NCBI GenBank assembly: GCA_017883385.1
Contig: JADGNQ010000044.1
Location: forward strand, 1 to 37,677
DNA: 37,677 nt
Direction: 5' to 3'
Source of the DNA: Candidatus Sulfotelmatobacter sp.
GTDB taxonomy: Bacteria; Acidobacteriota; Terriglobia; Terriglobales; Acidobacteriaceae
Shown here piece by piece: positions 1 through 10,536 of this stretch (position 1 is the first letter of the stretch; each line of letters starts with the position of its first letter). The notes below the pieces were generated by a model. That model was given only the letters and a program-made list of their open reading frames with translations, made no database searches and was not told the DNA's origin. Position numbers and translations under genes: made by a program.

Positions 1-54
1 GAGTTGATGTACCAGAGCAAGCGCTCGGGCGGAGATCGAACCACAGCCGGGTAA
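1..54 (+). CDS. C-terminal end of a probable GGDEF (diguanylate cyclase) protein, partial
   Basis: Frame 1 from the window edge reads 17 codons and then TAA at 52-54, giving ELMYQSKRSGGDRTTAG. The pattern D/E-x-x-MYQSKR-x-G-x-x-R is the usual C-terminal end of GGDEF domains (family knowledge), where the segment after the last strand reads like ALYxAKxxGxNR. GGDEF proteins make the second messenger c-di-GMP. Only the tail is visible, so neither activity nor domain architecture can be judged. The gene is convergent with the response regulator at 142-1614. Confidence 0.5.
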   Translation, partial: ELMYQSKRSGGDRTTAG

Positions 55-141
55 GACGCTGGATAGGCGGCCTGATGCGGTCAAGGCCCGTCCGCTTGCC
101 GGGAACATTGCGACGGAACATCGGGCCTGGCGTTCGGCAAC

Positions 142-1614
<1,473 letters not shown>

Positions 1615-1808
1615 GCTCAGATAGCTTACTACGGGGATGGGAATTCGGGGCTGGTACGCCGGACGTACACTCTACGTCGGGCGAACTTAGGCTTAGCGAA
1701 TGGCCAGCAGAACGCCAAGGTAGGTACGCACTTTTGTCAGGAGCGCGGCGTCGGCCTTGGAATGAAATGCGGCCTTGCGGGCGGCCCAGTCGAGGCTGGG
1801 GAGGCTCT

Positions 1809-3080
1809 CTACGAAGTCGCGTTCTGCACTCCGGCGCGTTGCAAAGGCAGGACGACGGCAAAGACGGTGCCTTTGCCTACCGTGCTGGTGACTTCGATTC
1901 GGCCGTGGTGGTCTTCGACGATGCGGCGTGCCAGGGACAATCCCAAGCCGGTGCCGTCACCTTTCGTGGTGTAGAAAGGGCGGAAGATGTTGGGCAGGTG
2001 GTCGGGCGCAATACCTTTGCCATTGTCGCCAACTTCGACGACCGCCATCTCTCCGTGCGGCTTCACGGTGACCGTAATCTTTCCGTTCTCATCGATCGCC
2101 TGTAGAGCGTTCAGCAGCAGGTTGAGCAAGACCTGGTGGATCTGATCGCCGTCGTGCTCAACTTCAGGCAGAGAGGGATCCTTTTGGAGCGCGATTTCGA
2201 TGGACTTTGCCAGTGCCTGCTGGCGGCCGAGCATGACCGCATGTTCGACAGTGGTATTCAGATCGCTCTTGCGGACTCTGGGCGGATGGGGGCGCGCCGT
2301 CTGCAACAGATCCGTGACAATGTGATTGATACGGGCGATTTCCTGGCGAACGTCCTTGACCACGGAACGCGCGGGACTGGTTGCGGGAAGGTCGCGGCCA
2401 ATGATTTCGATAACGCCGGCGATGCCCGCCAGCGGGTTACGAATCTCATGGGCCAGTCCGGTAGCCATCTCTCCGAGGGTTGCCAGATGCTCTGCCCGCG
2501 ACATCTGGGTGCGGTGCAGGCGTTCGATCTCCACACGGCTCTCGCGCAACTGCTCGACCATTCGATTGAAATTGCGGCCGAGGTCGCCGATCTCATCGTT
2601 GCGGTGTGAAAAACTGACGGCCACACCGAGATCACCACCGCCAAGCAGGGCGATCTTCTGCTGCAGTTCTACCATGGGGCGCTGAACGGTATAAGTGAGC
2701 ACAACGAGGAGCGCGCCGCAGATGGCGACCGCACCGGCGCCGGCGACCAGCAAGACAATGTGCCGTTCAGGGTCGCGCCACGAGAGCGTCGCCAGCAGGA
2801 ATAGCAACATTCCACCCAGCAAAACGCAGGCGATCGGGACCAACGCCTTGATTTCCCAATTGATGCGGAGGCCGGGCAGGTCCGGGCTTTTCGGCCCTGC
2901 AGCCGCCAGTGCGAGATCATCACCTGCAGGCGTCCTGGAAGCCGGTTCAGACTGGGAAGCGGTGCTTGAGTATTCAGTGCTGAAGAACCCCGTCCGCGGA
3001 CGGACCGAGGCCGCAGCGACACCCGCGTCGGTGGGGACCTCTGGATTCGTCATTTCGCGTGCAGTCTCAGGCATATGCAT
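1809..3080 (-). CDS. membrane sensor histidine kinase (NtrB/AtoS-like)
   Basis: 423 aa. A variable N-terminus of about 70 residues precedes two membrane helices (about 78-100 and 107-130) with almost no periplasmic loop between them. A HAMP-like linker (132-185) follows. The HisKA segment carries phospho-acceptor H211 in HEIRNP. The HATPase domain shows the N box around N320/N324, G1 DNGKGI (352-357), F box FRPFYTTK and G2 GTGLGL (376-381). It should autophosphorylate and pass phosphate to the NtrC-like regulator encoded next. With so little periplasmic sequence, the signal is probably sensed in the membrane or cytoplasm (inference). The start overlaps the 3' end of ccsA by 14 nt, implying translational coupling. 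ATG codons at 3080, 3074 and 3053 are all possible. Confidence 0.92.
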   Translation of the reverse strand: MHMPETAREMTNPEVPTDAGVAAASVRPRTGFFSTEYSSTASQSEPASRTPAGDDLALAAAGPKSPDLPGLRINWEIKALVPIACVLLGGMLLFLLATLSWRDPERHIVLLVAGAGAVAICGALLVVLTYTVQRPMVELQQKIALLGGGDLGVAVSFSHRNDEIGDLGRNFNRMVEQLRESRVEIERLHRTQMSRAEHLATLGEMATGLAHEIRNPLAGIAGVIEIIGRDLPATSPARSVVKDVRQEIARINHIVTDLLQTARPHPPRVRKSDLNTTVEHAVMLGRQQALAKSIEIALQKDPSLPEVEHDGDQIHQVLLNLLLNALQAIDENGKITVTVKPHGEMAVVEVGDNGKGIAPDHLPNIFRPFYTTKGDGTGLGLSLARRIVEDHHGRIEVTSTVGKGTVFAVVLPLQRAGVQNATS

Positions 3081-4464
3081 GGAGTCCAGGCAGCAGATAA
3101 GTCACGCCAAAGAAGGTGAACATCACCACCGCGAAACCCAGGATGGCGAAATAGGCGGCGCGCCGCCCACGCCAGCCGCGGGTGATGCGCATGTGCAGAT
3201 AGCCGGCATAAACGAGCCAAGTAATCGCCGCCCACGTCTCCTTGGGGTCCCAGTTCCAGTAGGAACCCCAGGCCCGGTTGGCCCAGTAGGCGCCGGCGGC
3301 GATCATCAGGGTGAGCAGGGGGAAGGCAATACAAATCGTTTTGTAGGTGATGCGGTCGAGCGCGTCGGCGTCAGGCAGCAACCTCTCCAGATCTTCACGC
3401 CGCCACAGCAGGAGCAGGTAGAGCAGGTTGGCGAAGATTCCGCCGACCAGTGCCGAGAGAATGAACGGGCTTGCTGCCAGGCTGGTAGCGTACAGGCCCT
3501 CCGCGTCGAGCGAGGGATACTGTCCATTGCGCGCGCGCAGGAGAAAGAAAATCAGCGCCAGCGCTTGCAGCAAGATGCTGATGAATACTGCGCGATCAGC
3601 GATCGCGAGGAAACTTTCATTTTTCTTCACGTGGGACAAGATATAGAGCACCAGCGGCGCCGCCACGGCGGCGAAGACCAGAAGCATCAGCCAGCCAAGG
3701 TCCGGAATGGTCACGAAGAGCCGGACGCCACGCGAGATGAACATCTCCGACTTGTTCTCGGTATCCCAGGCCACGACGTTGAGCCCGCCCCATTTTTCAA
3801 AGCGCAGCAGGACTGCGGCATAGATCCCGACCGTGAAGATACTAGTGGCGGCCAGAAAGGTCTCCGTCTTCATCTTGTCCTGTATCAGGAACATCATGGC
3901 CAGGGCGAAGCTCAGAGCGCACGCCGCATAAGCCAGCATGGCGAGGGTCACATGAACGTGCAGCCAGGTGGATTGGAGGGCTGGGACCAGCGGCCGTACT
4001 TCGCTGGGCAGGAGTTGCATCAAGATGACGCCGACAATTGCCACCGGCATGGTCACGGTGCCGATTACTTTCACGCCGTAGCGTTTCTCGGCGATCAGCG
4101 TGAGCGCAGCCAGCGTCCACACGAAGGCCAGAAGCATCTCGTAAATGCTGGCGAACGGCGGATGACCGGCCTCGTACCAGCGATGTGCCACGGCTCCGGT
4201 GTTGGCCAGGAGTCCAGCCCACGTCATGAGCGAGGCGAACTTGACGTAGGCGTCGGTCCCAGTGACGCCAAAGCCCAGGTATAAAGCTCCCGCACCGGCG
4301 TAGAAAACCAGGGCGGCATAAAGCAGGTTGGCTTCACTCAGAATGTTTCCGCTCTTGACGACATTCAGAAAAGCGATGAACAGCAAGAAAGCAATACCTA
4401 GACCCACCATTACGACCAGCGTTGTACCGGTCGCGGGATGCTGTTCAATCTTTGCGCGTGCCAT
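3067..4464 (-). CDS. ccsA: cytochrome c biogenesis protein CcsA/ResC (system II heme handling)
   Basis: 465 aa polytopic membrane protein. Near the C-terminus is the tryptophan-rich heme-handling WWD motif [13 protein letters not shown] (399-411), diagnostic of CcsA/CcmC/CcmF. Further conserved histidines occur at H94 and in the H169/H171 pair, and the [10 protein letters not shown] segment (100-109) is typical of CcsA. With ResB it forms the system II synthase that exports heme and attaches it to CXXCH motifs outside the inner membrane. The ATG at 4464 is preceded by a good GGAGGA ribosome site. The gene follows resB by 21 nt and overlaps the kinase gene downstream. Its position next to three multiheme cytochrome genes with 32 predicted heme sites suggests it serves them, though it could equally serve the whole cell. 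Confidence 0.95.
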   Translation of the reverse strand: MARAKIEQHPATGTTLVVMVGLGIAFLLFIAFLNVVKSGNILSEANLLYAALVFYAGAGALYLGFGVTGTDAYVKFASLMTWAGLLANTGAVAHRWYEAGHPPFASIYEMLLAFVWTLAALTLIAEKRYGVKVIGTVTMPVAIVGVILMQLLPSEVRPLVPALQSTWLHVHVTLAMLAYAACALSFALAMMFLIQDKMKTETFLAATSIFTVGIYAAVLLRFEKWGGLNVVAWDTENKSEMFISRGVRLFVTIPDLGWLMLLVFAAVAAPLVLYILSHVKKNESFLAIADRAVFISILLQALALIFFLLRARNGQYPSLDAEGLYATSLAASPFILSALVGGIFANLLYLLLLWRREDLERLLPDADALDRITYKTICIAFPLLTLMIAAGAYWANRAWGSYWNWDPKETWAAITWLVYAGYLHMRITRGWRGRRAAYFAILGFAVVMFTFFGVTYLLPGLHAYA

Positions 4465-4485
4465 ACACGTCCTCCGTAGCCGGAC

Positions 4486-5952
4486 TCACCTTCCGGCGAT
4501 CGATTTTCCTGAGATCTCTGTGGTCTGCGTCTGGGCGGAGGCCACTGACCCCGATTTCAATTCCTTCTGAATTTGTTCCACCACGTTCTTGAACTTCTGT
4601 TCGAACGCATCGCGATTGCGGTTTGCGGTGCCGCCGACCCACAGCAGGGTGCGGCCGCGCGCATCGAGTACGGGAACGACCCAGAAGCGCATGTGAACCA
4701 CATAGAAAACAAAGGTCAGGCCGACGGCCATCAGCACGACTCCGCCCCACACTGCCCACTGGCCGGGTTCGTGCGAGACCTGCAGTCCGGTGTAAAGGCC
4801 GGTCTTCAAGTCTTTCGGGTCGAGAATGTAGGGGGAGGACGCATTCTCGTCGACACCGGGAATCGCGGGCAGCCAGACGTTCACTCTGGTGTTTGCTTTC
4901 TTCGAACTCACGATCATGTGAACCGCAGGATTCACTACGTCTCTACTGCGGGCGTAGACTCGACCGTCCTGTACCACGAAGTCAGGAATGAACTCCACCA
5001 ACTGCACGGTGGTGTCGGCATCGAGGGCAACGGTCTGGTTCAACGCCAAAGAGATTTCCTGCGGCGTGCCTTTGGTACCGTTTGCGGGAGTTGCGTTGAG
5101 AATCAACTGGTCGAGTTTCCCGGTTCGGCCGTAGCTGGCCTGGTAGAAACGCAGGCCGTGATACACCAGGGGATCGTTGACCACAATCTCTTTGCGCGAC
5201 ACTTCGCGACCGGCATCGACAATGGCAAGCTTCGACCACCAGCGCTTCGGCGTGCCGTCGGCGTAAGTGTCTTCGCCCGTGCCATCACAACGGATCGAGA
5301 ACGGAATGGTCCGCAGCGAGCCGTCTTTCATCTCGACCTGATTGCTCACCGTCCCCGGAGACAGCGTCAGGAATCCGCGCCAGCCATAGAGTGCGTCCAC
5401 GATGTAGCCGGTCAGAATCAGCAGCAGGCTGGCATGGACGATGTAGACCGCCATCTCAGACATGCGGTTACGCTCGGAGAAAAGGGAGAAACTGTCGGGG
5501 CGTACGATCCGTTCGGTCTTAAGCCCGAGGTGCCGAAAGCCGCGTTCGGCGGCGCTCAGTCCCTGCTCTTCATCGACGATCGGAATCTGTGCCTGCGTGG
5601 GCAGGGCCTTGCGGAAGCTTTCGTCGGGACTCTTGTAGGGACGCGCGAAGTATCGCCACGCGTTGGGAAAGCGCTGCACCGACGCGGCGATGATGCTCAG
5701 GCTCACCAGCATCATCAAGGCAATGAACCAGCGCGTATGGAAAATGTCACTCAGGCCCGTAGCGTCGAAGAAGCGCAGCATGGCCGGCGAGTAGGCGCGC
5801 TGCATATCGTCGGGATCTGTAATCGGGCGCTGCAAAATGACCGTGCCCGCCGCGGAAAAGATGACGACCAGGATGATCAGAACGACCCCGGTTTTGATGG
5901 AACTGAGGGTCTGCCAGATTTTGCGGAACGCGGAACGAAGTGACGGGACCAT
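4486..5952 (-). CDS. resB: cytochrome c biogenesis protein ResB (system II)
   Basis: 488 aa from the chosen start. Membrane segments are visible near the N-terminus (IKTGVVLIILVVIFSAAGTV), around WFIALMMLVSLSIIAA, at VYIVHASLLLILTGYIV, and near the C-terminus at WAVWGGVVLMAVGLTFVF. A large periplasmic domain lies between the third and last segment, the usual ResB layout. ResB partners with CcsA to carry heme and keep apocytochrome cysteines reduced. I chose ATG 5952 because AGAGGAAAG sits just upstream; an earlier in-frame ATG at 5994 adds 14 basic residues without a ribosome site. It is first in the operon resB-ccsA-kinase-regulator and diverges from the 16-heme cytochrome gene, sharing a 416-nt control region with it. 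Confidence 0.93.
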   Translation of the reverse strand: MVPSLRSAFRKIWQTLSSIKTGVVLIILVVIFSAAGTVILQRPITDPDDMQRAYSPAMLRFFDATGLSDIFHTRWFIALMMLVSLSIIAASVQRFPNAWRYFARPYKSPDESFRKALPTQAQIPIVDEEQGLSAAERGFRHLGLKTERIVRPDSFSLFSERNRMSEMAVYIVHASLLLILTGYIVDALYGWRGFLTLSPGTVSNQVEMKDGSLRTIPFSIRCDGTGEDTYADGTPKRWWSKLAIVDAGREVSRKEIVVNDPLVYHGLRFYQASYGRTGKLDQLILNATPANGTKGTPQEISLALNQTVALDADTTVQLVEFIPDFVVQDGRVYARSRDVVNPAVHMIVSSKKANTRVNVWLPAIPGVDENASSPYILDPKDLKTGLYTGLQVSHEPGQWAVWGGVVLMAVGLTFVFYVVHMRFWVVPVLDARGRTLLWVGGTANRNRDAFEQKFKNVVEQIQKELKSGSVASAQTQTTEISGKSIAGR

Positions 5953-6368
5953 AATCTTTCCTCTTCGCATCTTGCGATGCACGTTCCGCGCCAACGTCTG
6001 GATTTGCTTCCATGTCTTGTGGGATCAATGGGTTAAGGTTAAGTATTCAGGCAGTTCGAAGGCCTCAGATGAGCCATAACACTCATCTTCGAGGAGCGTC
6101 CCTGCGATTTAACGCTGCCGGCAAGTGTGTGATTTCCGTCACAATCGCGCGAAAATCAGTCGGAATGGAGCTCTTGCCGAGATTTAGGAAGACGTGCGTG
6201 ATTTCACCGACCGGGTGTGGGAGAAGGCCCATCGCGGGAGCACGAGTCCAGCGGCCGAAGAATCCGGTCACTACAGGGTGTAAGTTAGAAAGTGATTTGT
6301 TGCAATAATTTACAGTTCAATTGGAGACAACGCAGTTATTCCACATCACTAAGGCGAGGATCGTGCAC
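5953..6368. other. divergent control region between resB and the 16-heme cytochrome gene
   Basis: This 416-nt region has no credible gene. It contains a perfect CRP/FNR-type palindrome (6128-6143), an inverted repeat AGATGAG/CTCATCT with 8-nt spacing (6067-6073 and 6082-6088), and a GTGATTTCAC palindrome (6198-6207). The cytochrome ORF can be read upstream from TTG at 6321, but the ATG at 6369 with GAGGA before it gives a proper signal peptide. I could not identify convincing -35/-10 pairs for either direction. Confidence 0.6.
6128..6143. promoter_or_regulatory. CRP/FNR-superfamily operator, perfect TGTGA-N6-TCACA
   Basis: TGTGATTTCCGTCACA matches the CRP consensus half-sites exactly. It lies 176 nt upstream of the resB start and 226 nt upstream of the 16-heme cytochrome start, in the shared divergent region. 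A 10-base exact match has an expectation well below one in a window this size. CRP/FNR-type regulators commonly control respiratory genes (family knowledge); which member binds here is unknown. Confidence 0.6.
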
Positions 6369-7859
6369 ATGCTATGGTTGCCAATGCTCCCAGCATCTCG
6401 AAGCCGTGCGTTCTCGAAGCGCGCGAAGTTCGCGCAGGCCCTCCCCCGTCTCTTGCAGCTACTGGCTCTCGTTTTTGTGATCGCGATAGCGCCGGCGTTG
6501 GCCAAAGAGCATCCGGTCCCGCTCGAAAAGAATGTCGACTCGGCAAAATGCCTCGAGTGCCACGAGGACAAGTCGAAGGGCAAGGCTGTCCACTCGGCGA
6601 TCGCCACGGGATGCCTGAGCTGTCATGAGGTTCGGGTCAACAAGGACATTACCCGAATTAAGCTCATCACCTCGACGCCGCAGGCCCTCTGCCTCAGTTG
6701 CCACGCCGAAAAGGACGCCGCCACGATCAAAGGGACGGTGCATCCTCCGGCCGTGCGCGACTGCATCAAGTGTCACGACCCGCACACCAGCGACAACAAG
6801 AATCAGTTACTGAAAGCCACGTCGGGTGACAAGGGCAAGAATCTCTGTCTTGATTGCCACAAGCAGGCGCTGAACGTGCCCGAGAAAGGCAGCCGCCATG
6901 CCGCGCTCGACATGGGATGCGACACCTGCCACACGACGCACAAGACCGGAGAGACCGGCAAGGCCGAGTTTGACTTTCATTTGACCAAGAGCGCTCCGGC
7001 ACTCTGCCTTGACTGCCATGATGTCAAGGACGCAAGCCTGCAGAAGGCGCATCACGATCAGCCCTTCGCCACGGCCGACTGCACCAGTTGCCACGATCCG
7101 CATCAGTCGGCTGCCCCGAAGCTGATGCGGCAGTTTCTGCATCCGCCGTTCGCGGACAAGTCATGCGACCTGTGCCATGCGCCCGCCAAAGATGGCAAAG
7201 TGGTGCTCACACAAACGGATGTGAAATCGATTTGCGTGACCTGCCACAGCGACCAGGCCGGGAAAATCGATAAAGCCAAAGTGCCGCATCCGGGAGCAGC
7301 GGGTGACTGCACGGATTGCCACAATCCGCATGCCAGCCGGCAGCCGGGGCTGCCTAAGACGACCGCAGTGGAAATCTGCCTGGGCTGCCACACGGACCAG
7401 GCCGAACAAGCCAAGAAGCACGTTCTGCATCAGCCGGCCTTCAAGCAGGGATGCGCGACCTGCCATGAGCCCCATGGCAGCGAGAACGATCATCTGCTGC
7501 GTGCCAAGGATGTAAATGGGCTCTGCCTGGAGTGCCACGGACCTGACTCACAACCGAAGAAGCTCGAGGCCGAGCACCTGTTCACGATTTTCAATGGCAG
7601 CGTGAAACTTCCCGAAGACTATTTCACGAAGAACAAAGTCGTGGTGCTGCCGTTGAAATACGGCCGCGGACATCCAATCGAAGGCCACCCGGTTTCCGAC
7701 GTGGTCGATCCAACCGATATTACGAAGGTGAGAGCCAAGATCAACTGCCTGTCGTGCCATCAGCCGCACTCCTCGGCTCAGCCCGATCTGCTGATCAAGG
7801 ACCAGGCCAACAACTTGGCATTCTGTTCCAGTTGCCACAAAGACCTGACGCGGAGATAG
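6369..7859 (+). CDS. 16-heme secreted c-type cytochrome (doubled CXXCH type)
   Basis: 496 aa from ATG 6369. A long basic-then-hydrophobic signal peptide ends in APALA before KEHPV (cleavage near residue 46). I count sixteen CXXCH motifs, the first at C61 (CLECH) and the last CSSCH eleven residues from the end. Several read CXXCHxPHxS (CIKCHDPHTS, CTSCHDPHQS, CTDCHNPHAS, CATCHEPHGS, CLSCHQPHSS), the doubled-CXXCH arrangement in which extra histidines serve as distal ligands. Sixteen hemes spread evenly over about 450 residues make a continuous electron wire plausible. The protein is periplasmic or outer-membrane associated. ATG 6369 has GAGGA 8 nt upstream; the TTG at 6321 adds 16 residues and looks spurious. 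The NHL gene begins 5 nt after its stop. Substrate and redox partner cannot be read from sequence. Confidence 0.93.
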   Translation: MLWLPMLPASRSRAFSKRAKFAQALPRLLQLLALVFVIAIAPALAKEHPVPLEKNVDSAKCLECHEDKSKGKAVHSAIATGCLSCHEVRVNKDITRIKLITSTPQALCLSCHAEKDAATIKGTVHPPAVRDCIKCHDPHTSDNKNQLLKATSGDKGKNLCLDCHKQALNVPEKGSRHAALDMGCDTCHTTHKTGETGKAEFDFHLTKSAPALCLDCHDVKDASLQKAHHDQPFATADCTSCHDPHQSAAPKLMRQFLHPPFADKSCDLCHAPAKDGKVVLTQTDVKSICVTCHSDQAGKIDKAKVPHPGAAGDCTDCHNPHASRQPGLPKTTAVEICLGCHTDQAEQAKKHVLHQPAFKQGCATCHEPHGSENDHLLRAKDVNGLCLECHGPDSQPKKLEAEHLFTIFNGSVKLPEDYFTKNKVVVLPLKYGRGHPIEGHPVSDVVDPTDITKVRAKINCLSCHQPHSSAQPDLLIKDQANNLAFCSSCHKDLTRR

Positions 7860-7864
7860 TCCCC

Positions 7865-9133
7865 ATGAAGAAAATGAATGCGATGTCGGATAGCGCAAGG
7901 TTGATTTGCAGCCGCAAGAGTCTGGTCGCGGTTTTGGTTCTTCTGAGCCTGACGCTGCTTGCGCCCGTGGGTGCCTTTGCAGATAAGAAGAAAAAGAAGG
8001 GCGACGAGCCGAAGAAGACCGGGGTCATCGATTACTCCAACATCGTGTGGCCGAACCCGCCTGCCATCGCGCGTATCCGCTATCAGGCATTTTACTCAGC
8101 TCAGAAGCTCTCGCAGGTCGATACTCCCAACAGCAAGAAACAGAAATGGATGGACCGCCTGGCAGGCACGCAGGTGGCCAGCGATAATGCGAAAGTTCTT
8201 TTTCAGCTGGCCGAGCCTTACGGTCTGGCGGTGGATTCCAAAAACAACTTGTATGTGGCAGACCAGAAGGTGGGAGCCATCTTCATCTTCAACACCGAAA
8301 CGCGCGAAGTGGACCTGATCAAGAACAAGACCCACGCGCATTTCGTGCGCATTATCGGCTTGGCCATGGACGACAATGACCGCCTGTTTGTTTCCGATCC
8401 CGGCCTTCGTCATGTCCTGGTGTTCGACCCGAACCACAAGGCCGACGACGTCATCACGGATGGGATGGTTGAGCCAGCTGGAATGGCGATCGACAAAGAG
8501 AATCGCCTGCTTTATGTAGCTGACGTGGAGCTGGACCAGGTGCTGGTTTACGACGCCGACAGCTTTAAGCTGCTGCGCAAAATCGGTACCACCGGACACA
8601 ATCACGAACTGACCACGCCGGGCGACTTTGCGAAACCTACGGGCGTAACGGTTGATCCGGATGGCAATCTCTACGTCTGCGATACGTTGAACAACCGCAT
8701 CGAGATCTTCGATGCCGACGGCAAGTTCATGAGCACGTTCGGCAAAGCTGGCGATGGCCCGGGATACTTCGCGCGGCCCAAGGGGGTGGCGATTGATTCT
8801 GATGGACACATCTGGGTGGCGGACGGCATGCAGGACCGGGTTCAGGTCTTCAACCGTGATGCGCAGTTACTGATCACTTTTGGCGGCCACGGTCTGCTAC
8901 CGGGTCAGTTTCAGGGACTGGTCGGCATCGCCACTGACAAGAACAACCGGGTGTTCACGTCGGAAATGTATCCTGGCAGGGTGCAGCAGTTTCGCTATGT
9001 AACTGACGCCGAGGCTGTTCAGCTAGGCAAAGACCGGGAAGAGCAGCGCCTGAAGAAAACCGGCGCTGGGAATAAAGAGCCAGTGCCAGCGGTAGCGCCA
9101 GCAGCCGAAGGCAAGAGTCCGCAGAGCAAGTAG
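7865..9133 (+). CDS. secreted NHL-repeat beta-propeller protein (first copy)
   Basis: 422 aa. A signal peptide ends at AFA before DKKKKKG, and a lysine-rich stretch follows. The remainder consists of NHL repeats with the pattern D-x-x-GNLYVxDxxNNRIxxFDxxG (for example VDPDGNLYVCDTLNN), probably one six-bladed propeller. The C-terminal 40 residues are charged and proline/alanine-rich. NHL propellers are usually binding platforms, not enzymes. Start ATG 7865 is 5 nt after the cytochrome stop with GGAGAT in the overlap; reading from 7754 would lie inside the cytochrome gene. The tight linkage to the 16-heme gene, and the second NHL gene in the downstream barrel operon, suggest a structural role in the cytochrome complex (inference). 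Confidence 0.88.
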   Translation: MKKMNAMSDSARLICSRKSLVAVLVLLSLTLLAPVGAFADKKKKKGDEPKKTGVIDYSNIVWPNPPAIARIRYQAFYSAQKLSQVDTPNSKKQKWMDRLAGTQVASDNAKVLFQLAEPYGLAVDSKNNLYVADQKVGAIFIFNTETREVDLIKNKTHAHFVRIIGLAMDDNDRLFVSDPGLRHVLVFDPNHKADDVITDGMVEPAGMAIDKENRLLYVADVELDQVLVYDADSFKLLRKIGTTGHNHELTTPGDFAKPTGVTVDPDGNLYVCDTLNNRIEIFDADGKFMSTFGKAGDGPGYFARPKGVAIDSDGHIWVADGMQDRVQVFNRDAQLLITFGGHGLLPGQFQGLVGIATDKNNRVFTSEMYPGRVQQFRYVTDAEAVQLGKDREEQRLKKTGAGNKEPVPAVAPAAEGKSPQSK

Positions 9134-9549
9134 AGGCGAGACTAGCGCCGTTGTGCCCTCCGACACCCTAAGAATTCAACAGAAGATCTGTTTCTGTGCG
9201 GGCGACCCCGCGCCCGACTGCTGCGTTTCGCAACACCTCCGATGTGGTTCTTTGCAACTGAGGGATTTGACCAACCGGGACTGGCAAGTGGTGCTTTTCC
9301 CCCAGTTCCCGTGAGTTCACCCAATCCTGGCCAGGCGGAGTAGTCACTAGTAAAGACTTTTGATTCAGTGGTTTACGCGCAAAATACCGGAAATGGTTGT
9401 TTCCTGTACGTTCGGGTGGCCAGTTGCACTAGTGAGAGTCGAGGGGCGGTTGCAGCGAGCGCCCAGGCGCAAACTGCAGCCCACGGCCTAAGCCTCTGGG
9501 AGTTTAGCAACAATCTGCAAAACATCATTCATGGAGGTCGTGAGATTTT
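9134..9549. other. intergenic leader of the tetraheme cytochrome gene
   Basis: 416 nt without a credible gene. A 6-bp hairpin CGGGCG/CGCCCG (9199-9216) could end the upstream transcript, though no T-run follows. A GTGAGTTCAC palindrome lies at 9311-9320. The final 90 nt can fold (GGGCG/CGCCC and CCCAG/CTGGG pairs) and end in a strong GGAGGT ribosome site at 9533-9538. I found no complete known riboswitch and no clear promoter. Confidence 0.45.
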
Positions 9550-10464
9550 ATGAAGAAAGCGATGTTGGTTGTAATGTTCGTACTCGCAGTCGGGGGCTTG
9601 GTGATGGCGCAGAACGCGACGTCACCGGTTGACGTCCTCGGCGCACACAATAACAACGGCCGCGGTTGCGCGGGTTGTCACCAACCACACAGCGGCGCCT
9701 TTGGCTCCGGCCAAAAGGGTGCTGCCGACAGCGGCAGCTATGCATTGTGGGGTCAGGACGCTAGCCCGCTCTATGGTGCAACAATCGCGTTTGGCGACGA
9801 CGGAAGCTTCACGGAAGTCCTGCCTTCCAGCATCAGCACGGGAAGCGCGGAAGTCGGCGGCATCCTACTCTGCCTGAGCTGCCACGATGGCGCCGTGACC
9901 GCGAAGAACATGATGGCCAATGTGTCATACGAGCAGAGAATTGGTCTTCTGACCAATACTGCCTATGGCAGCCAGCCGATTCCGACCTTACTCGGAAACG
10001 ACGGAACCACGGCTAGCAACTACACCAACGATCACCCGGTGGGCCAGAAGGCCACCGTCCGAGTCGGCAACGGCTTGGTTAATACCGCTGGAGTCTTGAG
10101 CGTGACCCCAGGCACCCCTTACGCCCAATTCGTAGCCAACTACGGATGGCCGGCGCTAGCGCCTGGAAAATGGTCTGCTCCTACGGGCACCACAGCCGCT
10201 GGCTTACCCTACGTGCTCTGCACCACCTGCCACAACCAGCACGTGATGACCGTGTACACGTCCACCGCAGCAAGCCAAATCGCGGCTGATGGCGGCGGCA
10301 AGTTCTACAACACGTTCTTCTTCGTAAATGGCCCGTACAATCCGAACATCAACAACGTGGCCAACACGAATGCGCCTTCGACGACGCAGTTCTGCCGCCA
10401 GTGCCACTTTGGCGAGGCGAACGAAGCCAACAACACCAACAACATCAAGACGGTCTTCCAGTAG
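9550..10464 (+). CDS. secreted tetraheme c-type cytochrome
   Basis: 304 aa. A signal peptide ends in VMA before QNATS. Four CXXCH sites: CAGCH (C40), CLSCH (C108), CTTCH (C224), CRQCH (C282). The N-terminal pattern DVLGAHN..CxxCHxPHSG..LW..CLSCHDG is shared with the first part of the 12-heme cytochrome at 14804-16747, so the two are related. The long heme-poor stretches rich in Asn, Thr, Gly and Ala are unusual for a small electron shuttle and resemble secreted or surface cytochromes. It has its own leader and is followed at once by a strong terminator, so it is probably expressed alone and possibly at a high level. One possibility, to be tested, is a subunit of an extracellular cytochrome filament; tetraheme OmcE of Geobacter is a precedent for size and heme count only. 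Confidence 0.88.
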   Translation: MKKAMLVVMFVLAVGGLVMAQNATSPVDVLGAHNNNGRGCAGCHQPHSGAFGSGQKGAADSGSYALWGQDASPLYGATIAFGDDGSFTEVLPSSISTGSAEVGGILLCLSCHDGAVTAKNMMANVSYEQRIGLLTNTAYGSQPIPTLLGNDGTTASNYTNDHPVGQKATVRVGNGLVNTAGVLSVTPGTPYAQFVANYGWPALAPGKWSAPTGTTAAGLPYVLCTTCHNQHVMTVYTSTAASQIAADGGGKFYNTFFFVNGPYNPNINNVANTNAPSTTQFCRQCHFGEANEANNTNNIKTVFQ

Positions 10465-10484
10465 ACCGAAGCGGGTGTTAGAAA

Positions 10485-10513
10485 GAGGGGAGAGATTTAC
10501 TCTCCCCTTTTTT
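10485..10513 (+). terminator. rho-independent terminator after the tetraheme cytochrome gene
   Basis: An 8-bp perfect stem GGGGAGAG/CTCTCCCC (10487-10494 and 10500-10507) with loop ATTTA is followed directly by TTTTTT. This is the clearest intrinsic terminator in the window. It separates the cytochrome gene from the isomerase gene starting at 10537. Confidence 0.9.
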
Positions 10514-10536
10514 CTTGAACCAGCAAGCGAGGAAAT

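Noticed and set aside
1693..1830. Open frame on the minus strand between kinase and regulator ending in a plausible hydrophobic tail.
   Set aside because: It has no start codon outside the kinase gene and no ribosome site; high GC makes such frames common.
2695..4284. Long plus-strand open frame of 529 codons opposite the kinase and ccsA.
   Set aside because: Antisense shadow across two well-supported genes; Gln/Arg/His-rich translation with no fold signature.
9282..9296. Sigma-54-like TGGCAAGTGGTGCTT upstream of the tetraheme gene.
   Set aside because: GG and GC are 8 nt apart; sigma-54 promoters need 10.
9464..9502. Possible c-di-GMP (GEMM-I) riboswitch before the tetraheme gene, suggested by GGCGCAAAC and CACGGCCTAAGCC.
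   Set aside because: The fragments resemble parts of the GEMM core, but the second CGCAAAGC strand, the GNRA-capped P2 stem and the 3' GGTAGC segment are missing or misplaced.
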